The notes under the pieces were generated by a model. That model ran no database searches. It had not been told where the DNA came from and was given only the letters and a program-made list of their open reading frames with translations. From a virus: DNA of 21,125 nt. A program made the translations under genes and the position numbers. The stretch covers positions 1 through 21,125 of IMG/VR virus record IMGVR_UViG_3300044971_001465, one strand, 5' to 3'. Of the stretch, positions 18,090-21,125 are shown piece after piece; position 1 is the stretch's first letter; every line of letters begins with the position of its first letter.

Positions 18090-18809
18090 ATGCCACTACT
18101 TAGAAGTAAAGATAGGAAAGTTACAAATGCCGTTAGCCCCAATGGAAAAACACCAACAATTGCAAACACCTTCGGTCTCCCTGCTGGAAAGTCTTATTCC
18201 TGCCCTGGAGCGACTAGCGTATGCGAGAGTGTTTGTTATGCTGGCAAACTGGAAAAAGTATTCCCAACAGTAAAAAAGAATTTATTACACAACTGGGAAT
18301 TACTTAAAGACGCAGATAGCGACACAATGGTTTCTCTACTATCAGAAATGATAGATGAGTTTATTGTTGATTGTGAAAAGCGCAATGCACAAAAGTTATT
18401 CCGTATCCACTGGGACGGAGATTTCTTTAATGATACTTATACCAATGCGTGGAAGACAGTTATCTTAAATAACCCTAGCATTCAATTCTGGGTATACACG
18501 AGAGTTAAGTCTGCTGCTCTCATCCTTAATGGTATAGATAATCTTTCTTTATACTATTCAACAGATAGTGAGAATGTAAAGATTGGCGTAGATCTAAAAA
18601 TTAACAATGGTATTCGCTTAGCATACCTTGCCAAAAATTTTGCGGTAGGTCAAGCAGACATGAAAACAATGATAGGTAAGGTAGGGGCTAAGTGTCCTGA
18701 GAATAAAAAGGCTATCCCACTTATTAGCAAAGAAGGCTCTGCTTGCGTTTCTTGCTCACTTTGTGTATACTCAAAAGCAGACATAGTATTCTCTAGTAGC
18801 AAGAAGTGA
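18090..18809 (+). CDS. GP88-like phage protein with two Cys clusters, 239 aa
   Basis: The N-terminal region has SYSCPGATSVCESVCYAGKL: Cys38, 45 and 49 followed by Tyr-Ala, the hallmark of mycobacteriophage gene product 88 and of DUF5131/gp37-like proteins. RIHWDGDFFNDTYTNAWKTV and IQFWVYTRV follow, then a C-terminal cluster with Cys202, 219, 222 and 225 (ACVSCSLCVY). These paired clusters suggest an Fe-S or zinc enzyme; a TIM-barrel-like, radical-SAM-like fold has been suggested by pattern but is not proven here. The start at 18090 is supported by a leaderless promoter. Confidence in family is moderate. Confidence 0.75.
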   Translation: MPLLRSKDRKVTNAVSPNGKTPTIANTFGLPAGKSYSCPGATSVCESVCYAGKLEKVFPTVKKNLLHNWELLKDADSDTMVSLLSEMIDEFIVDCEKRNAQKLFRIHWDGDFFNDTYTNAWKTVILNNPSIQFWVYTRVKSAALILNGIDNLSLYYSTDSENVKIGVDLKINNGIRLAYLAKNFAVGQADMKTMIGKVGAKCPENKKAIPLISKEGSACVSCSLCVYSKADIVFSSSKK

Positions 18810-18815
18810 GGAGTT

Positions 18816-18881
18816 ATGGAGTTAGTAGTATTAACTATCCTATTTATCATAATCCTATCAGCAGGGCTAGGTCATAAGTAA
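18816..18881 (+). CDS. Tiny membrane peptide, 21 aa
   Basis: MELVVLTILFIIILSAGLG is almost entirely one hydrophobic helix. GAGGAG is 5 bp upstream, so translation is likely. It follows GP88 by 6 bp and may be co-transcribed. The function is unknown; such peptides often act on a membrane partner. Confidence 0.5.
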   Translation: MELVVLTILFIIILSAGLGHK

Positions 18882-18906
18882 TGTCCGTTATGTCCGATTT
18901 ATCCCA

Positions 18907-18922
18907 TGTGATGTATCTCACA
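18907..18922. promoter_or_regulatory. Crp/GlxR-like site 9 (perfect)
   Basis: TGTGATGTATCTCACA, full match with central TA, centred about -92.5 from the promoter at 18973-19000. Confidence 0.65.
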
Positions 18923-18972
18923 CAAATAATAATCTCAAAATGTGAGAAATACTAGAAATCAACTTGTATTTC

Positions 18973-19000
18973 TTGTCCAAAAATGTTAGACTTGTAGTAT
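18973..19000 (+). promoter_or_regulatory. Promoter of the 19023 gene
   Basis: TTGTCC (18973-18978), 16-bp spacer, TAGTAT (18995-19000). An inverted repeat TCTCA-AAATG-TGAGA at 18933-18947 lies upstream, between the Crp-like site and the promoter. Confidence 0.55.
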
Positions 19001-19022
19001 CAACCAAACGAAAGGAAACACA

Positions 19023-19193
19023 ATGTCCGTATCAAACGCAACATACAAAGTAGGAGATACCTACACAAGCCAAAAGTCAAAGGCAACAGGAACTATCCAA
19101 GAAATTATCCCACAGGCTAATGGAAATGTTCGTGTTAAGTTAGATGTTAATGGCTCAACTCGCTGGACTACTTGGACAGCAAAGTCAGAGTAA
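19023..19193 (+). CDS. Small 'YKVGDTYTS' beta protein, 56 aa
   Basis: ATYKVGDTYTSQKSKATGTI, then VRVKLDVNGSTRWTTW. This is the clearest member of the small SH3-like family also at 15385 and 19798; similar sequences (V-G-D-x-x-T-x-x-K-S-G-x-T-G) are common in actinophages. GAAAGGA lies before the ATG. Single-gene unit with its own promoter. Confidence 0.75.
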   Translation: MSVSNATYKVGDTYTSQKSKATGTIQEIIPQANGNVRVKLDVNGSTRWTTWTAKSE

Positions 19194-19239
19194 TTTAGCA
19201 AACGCTAAAAAGTCCTGAGCATGACTACTAAAACTGCTC
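19194..19239 (+). repeat. 3'-end element copy 2, with hairpin
   Basis: TTTAGC-AAAC-GCTAAA (19194-19209), then CCTGAGCA (19214-19221), 13 bases, TGCTC (19235-19239). It begins just after the stop at 19193. Confidence 0.6.
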
Positions 19240-19282
19240 ACCATAACCCCCATCAAACCCACCTAAAGAAAAGAGAAAACAA

Positions 19283-19705
19283 ATGGCAAGAGGAAAAGCA
19301 ATTAGCGTAAAGATACCTACGCAAAAAGTAATCACAGCACTAGAAACAAGATTAGCCAAACTAGAGGCTGATTACACAAAGCAAGATGAAAACGAAGCAA
19401 AGTTCCAAAAGAAAGTAGATGCTTGGAAAAAAGAAATTGGGAAGTGGGCTATCGGTCAATTCTCAAAGGCTGAAAACCTACGCACCAACTATCGTTCTTG
19501 GAACAAAACTCTCAATGTTGATTTTGATTTAACAGTAAATGAGGGAGATTTCCCTGCTGAACCTGTAAAGGATTTTGAGCAAATCCATCAACACACTTAT
19601 CGTGAGCAAAAAGAGGAAATGGAAAATGCTATCCGTATCCTTAAAATGACGGAGGAGGAAGTAGTTAATACTTCTACCTACAACGCAGTAGCCCGTTATC
19701 TCTAA
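19283..19705 (+). CDS. Conserved coiled-coil protein, 140 aa
   Basis: The N-terminal half is a charged coiled coil (KVITALETRLAKLEADYTKQ and then EAKFQKKVDAWKKEIGKW). The end has a helical segment REQKEEMENAIRILKM and a Tyr-Leu-rich tail. Similar actinophage proteins are called hypothetical. AAAGAGAAAACAA lies just before the ATG. It may be a structural or DNA-associated adaptor; unknown. Confidence 0.75.
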   Translation: MARGKAISVKIPTQKVITALETRLAKLEADYTKQDENEAKFQKKVDAWKKEIGKWAIGQFSKAENLRTNYRSWNKTLNVDFDLTVNEGDFPAEPVKDFEQIHQHTYREQKEEMENAIRILKMTEEEVVNTSTYNAVARYL

Positions 19706-19717
19706 TTAGATAAAGAT

Positions 19718-19740
19718 GGGGGAGGGTATTTGACTCCCCC
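19718..19740 (+). terminator. GC-rich stem-loop overlapping next promoter
   Basis: GGGGGAG (19718-19724) and CTCCCCC (19734-19740) form a 7-bp stem with a 9-base loop, 12 bp after the stop at 19705. No T run follows, and the right arm overlaps the -35 and spacer of the next promoter. Confidence 0.55.
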
Positions 19741-19758
19741 GTCAAAATCTAGTAAAAT
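19730..19758 (+). promoter_or_regulatory. Promoter of the 19798 gene
   Basis: TTGACT (19730-19735), 17-bp spacer, TAAAAT (19753-19758). It is the only rightward cassette promoter without a Crp-like site. Confidence 0.65.
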
Positions 19759-19797
19759 TAAATAATACAAACCACCATAACAAGAAAAGGAAATAAA

Positions 19798-19968
19798 ATG
19801 ACTCTACACGGATACACATACCAACTAGGTGATTTATTCACCACAAGCAAAACAGGCATAACAGGTAGAATTGTAAAGTTCTCACCTATCAACTCAAAAC
19901 TAACTCGTATCTCTTTACAGTTAGCAAATGGGCAACGCCGTTTAGCAATGGTATCAACAACTAAATAA
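19798..19968 (+). CDS. Small 'YQLGDLFTTSK' beta protein, 56 aa
   Basis: YTYQLGDLFTTSKTGITGRI and ISLQLANGQRRLAMV place it with the 15385 and 19023 proteins. AAAAGGA lies 7 bp before the ATG. It is a single-gene unit between its own promoter and 3'-end element. Unknown role. Confidence 0.75.
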   Translation: MTLHGYTYQLGDLFTTSKTGITGRIVKFSPINSKLTRISLQLANGQRRLAMVSTTK

Positions 19969-20022
19969 TTTTCATCTCTGCGCTCCACGCTACTTGTAGC
20001 AAGTGTTCCCTGAGATGATCAT

Positions 20023-20046
20023 CCTGAGTATGATGTTAAACTGCTC
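20023..20046 (+). repeat. 3'-end element copy 3
   Basis: CCTGAGTA, 11 bases, TGCTC. GAGTA still pairs with TGCTC through a G-U pair. Palindromes such as GATGATCATC lie just upstream. Confidence 0.55.
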
Positions 20047-20057
20047 TATTTTTAATT

Positions 20058-20084
20058 GCCCCGCAAAAACGGGGCGCCTTTTGT
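20058..20084 (+). terminator. Rho-independent terminator after the 19798 gene
   Basis: GCCCCG (20058-20063) and CGGGGC (20070-20075) flank six bases and are followed by GCCTTTT. It abuts Crp-like site 10. Confidence 0.75.
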
Positions 20085-20097
20085 GATGTAAATCACA
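20082..20097. promoter_or_regulatory. Crp/GlxR-like site 10 (perfect)
   Basis: TGTGATGTAAATCACA, full match with central TA; centred about -75.5 from the 20130-20158 promoter. Confidence 0.65.
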
Positions 20098-20129
20098 TCT
20101 CACTATATGAGACTAATTAAGAAATAGAT

Positions 20130-20158
20130 TTGCATTTCCTGAATCATCCTGATATTAT
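20130..20158 (+). promoter_or_regulatory. Promoter of the 20195 gene
   Basis: TTGCAT (20130-20135), 17-bp spacer, TATTAT (20153-20158). Confidence 0.65.
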
Positions 20159-20194
20159 TATATTAATAACAAAACAACAGGAAGAGGCCCCACA

Positions 20195-20674
20195 ATGTCA
20201 ACCAACATTAATGACGCAGTAACAATTGATAAGGTAACAGTACCTTACAATCCACATCTACTAGTAACATATAAAGCAGTCGCAGGAACATATGCTGCTC
20301 CTGAAGAGGCAACATATTTAACATCCAAGGTGACTGACCTTGAATGGGACCTACACAATGCACGGTCTCGTGAAGAAGCGCTACGTAATCTGCAGGGCAC
20401 AATCAGTACTCTTGAAGACCAAATTGTAGAATGGTTTGACCCTAACTATTCTAAAGAAGAAGTTCTTGTAGCAATCTGTGAGCACTTTGGTATTAATCCA
20501 GTTAAGGAAATTGAAGTAGAAGGTACCATATCATTCAGCGGAACAATCAGTGTTCCAATGTCAGACCTTGCAGACTTTGATTTAAGCAATGTAACTATTG
20601 ACGCTGATTTAAATTCATATGACTACGACGCAGACCTGCGTGTAGACGAAGTGTCATTAGAAGAGCAATACTAA
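20195..20674 (+). CDS. Conserved actinophage protein, 159 aa
   Basis: The region TYLTSKVTDLEWDLHNARSR is a likely coiled coil. Then come ISTLEDQIVEWF and EEVLVAICEHFGINPVKEIE, then beta strands with EGTISFSGTISVP. The 'CEHF-I...K-E-V/I-E-V-x-G-T-I-S-F-S-G' layout occurs in actinophage early genes with no known function. GGAAGAGG precedes the ATG. The acidic tail is rich in Asp. Confidence 0.8.
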   Translation: MSTNINDAVTIDKVTVPYNPHLLVTYKAVAGTYAAPEEATYLTSKVTDLEWDLHNARSREEALRNLQGTISTLEDQIVEWFDPNYSKEEVLVAICEHFGINPVKEIEVEGTISFSGTISVPMSDLADFDLSNVTIDADLNSYDYDADLRVDEVSLEEQY

Positions 20675-20675
20675 A

Positions 20676-20716
20676 TTTGATAGGGGGCTATCAAAACTGG
20701 CTACGGTACAGCCAGT
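20676..20716 (+). other. Tandem hairpins after the 20195 gene
   Basis: TTTGATAG-GGGG-CTATCAAA (8-bp stem, 20676-20695) is followed with no gap by ACTGGCT-ACGGTAC-AGCCAGT (7-bp stem, 20696-20716). They precede 3'-end element copy 4. Confidence 0.7.
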
Positions 20717-20737
20717 ATAAATAAGTGGCCAAAGGGA

Positions 20738-20764
20738 CCTGAGCATTGTCCACGTAAACGGCTC
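20738..20764 (+). repeat. 3'-end element copy 4
   Basis: CCTGAGCA (20738-20745), then GCTC (20761-20764) preceded by TAAACG and followed by ACTTTTTT. GAGC pairs with GCTC. The T run suggests termination. Confidence 0.6.
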
Positions 20765-20793
20765 ACTTTTTTCTGCAAGAAAATCCCGCCCCC

Positions 20794-20809
20794 CGTGATC
20801 TATATCACA
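20794..20809. promoter_or_regulatory. Crp/GlxR-like site 11
   Basis: CGTGATCTATATCACA: 9 of 10 matches with central TA; centred about -84.5 from the 20851-20879 promoter. Confidence 0.6.
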
Positions 20810-20850
20810 CCAGGAAAATGTCCGATTTGTCCAATGTTTAAGAAGATGAA

Positions 20851-20879
20851 TTGACATTCCCCAAAATTTTTGCTATGCT
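20851..20879 (+). promoter_or_regulatory. Strong sigma70-type promoter
   Basis: TTGACA (20851-20856), 17-bp spacer, TATGCT (20874-20879). The -35 is the exact consensus. It drives the DUF932-like gene. Confidence 0.8.
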
Positions 20880-20911
20880 TAATTAAACAATCTACAGAAA
20901 GAAGAAAACTC

Positions 20912-21125
20912 ATGGCACATGACCTAGAAGAACAAAACGGAAAAACATCTTTTGCATCTTTCCGTGAACCTGCATGGCATGGATTGGGTACTGTCTTTAC
21001 AGAAGAAAAAACAACATCAGAAATGCTAGAAGCAGCAAATCTAAATGGTTGGAATGTTCGTCTTGAAGATATGCCTATCCCATCACACTTAACAAGCGAC
21101 AAGGAATACCAATATGTTGTTCGCA
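20912..21125 (+). CDS. DUF932 / TIGR03299-like phage protein, N-terminal part
   Basis: Only 71 codons are in the window. SFASFREPAWHGLGTVFTEE and TSEMLEAANLNGWNVRLEDM are the standard start of the phage/plasmid DUF932 family, in which W-H-G-L-G is nearly invariant. Members are usually 300-400 residues and of unknown biochemical role. GAAAGAAG is upstream. The C-terminus lies beyond the edge. Confidence 0.9.
   Translation, partial: MAHDLEEQNGKTSFASFREPAWHGLGTVFTEEKTTSEMLEAANLNGWNVRLEDMPIPSHLTSDKEYQYVVR

Noticed and set aside
18055-18273. Plus-strand ORF starting in the GP88 promoter
   Set aside because: It begins on the -35 box and overlaps the GP88-like gene in another frame with no ribosome site.
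20800-21102. Minus-strand ORF opposite the DUF932-like gene
   Set aside because: The plus frame matches a known family and has a consensus promoter.
1-21125. Integrase, attachment site or insertion sequence
   Set aside because: No recombinase or transposase motifs and no long terminal repeats were seen in the window, so lysogeny cannot be judged here.

Overview
The window reads as part of an AT-rich tailed bacteriophage of an actinobacterium, possibly a freshwater one. The small right-arm genes resemble families typical of actinophages: GP88-like, DUF932/TIGR03299-like, KPNSGSSLKD-type membrane protein, and small 'YKxGDxxTS' proteins. Its intergenic sites match the TGTGANNTANNTCACA form bound by actinobacterial Crp/GlxR, it has actinobacterial-type leaderless starts, and it has DnaA-box-like sites. 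Host assignment is inference. Several tail genes and the speD-like gene look instead like those of marine T4-like/cyanophage and pelagiphage genomes.

Layout. (1) 1-9911, minus strand: a tail-fibre/adhesin block. It holds a repeat-bearing fibre cut by the left edge, three 'RGDTA' baseplate-like paralogues, an Fn3 plus polyglycine fibre, a collagen-like fibre and many small tail proteins. Exact TGN-TATAAT extended -10 boxes precede many of these genes, often so close to the ATG that the mRNA should be leaderless. A plus-strand secreted lysozyme/transglycosylase gene (2837-3385), with its own promoter, 5' hairpin and terminator, sits inside the block. (2) 10055-13363: accessory genes. These comprise a WYKK/PFKR-family gene (two more at 3431-4835 and a distant relative at 12159), a holin-like protein, a lone PD-(D/E)XK restriction-enzyme-like nuclease, a Cys-cluster protein and an S-adenosylmethionine decarboxylase (speD). 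(3) 13488-14122: a minus-strand operon of four tiny genes. (4) 14123-14660: a gene-free divergent control region with promoters, Crp-like sites and paired DnaA-like boxes. (5) 14661-21125, plus strand: short operons of tiny genes, ending in a DUF932-like gene cut by the right edge.

The right arm is built as repeated cassettes: a structured/GC hairpin boundary, a 16-bp Crp/GlxR-like palindrome, a sigma70-type promoter 58-93 bp further on, then one to six overlapping tiny genes. Eleven such palindromes lie between 14.29 and 20.81 kb, and I noticed none in the tail block. Four transcription units end in a shared element, CCTGAGCA-N11..16-TGCTC. The window suggests early genes wired to the host cAMP-receptor regulator and late genes served by a separate extended -10, largely leaderless promoter class. 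I saw no tRNA, rRNA, CRISPR array or insertion sequence.
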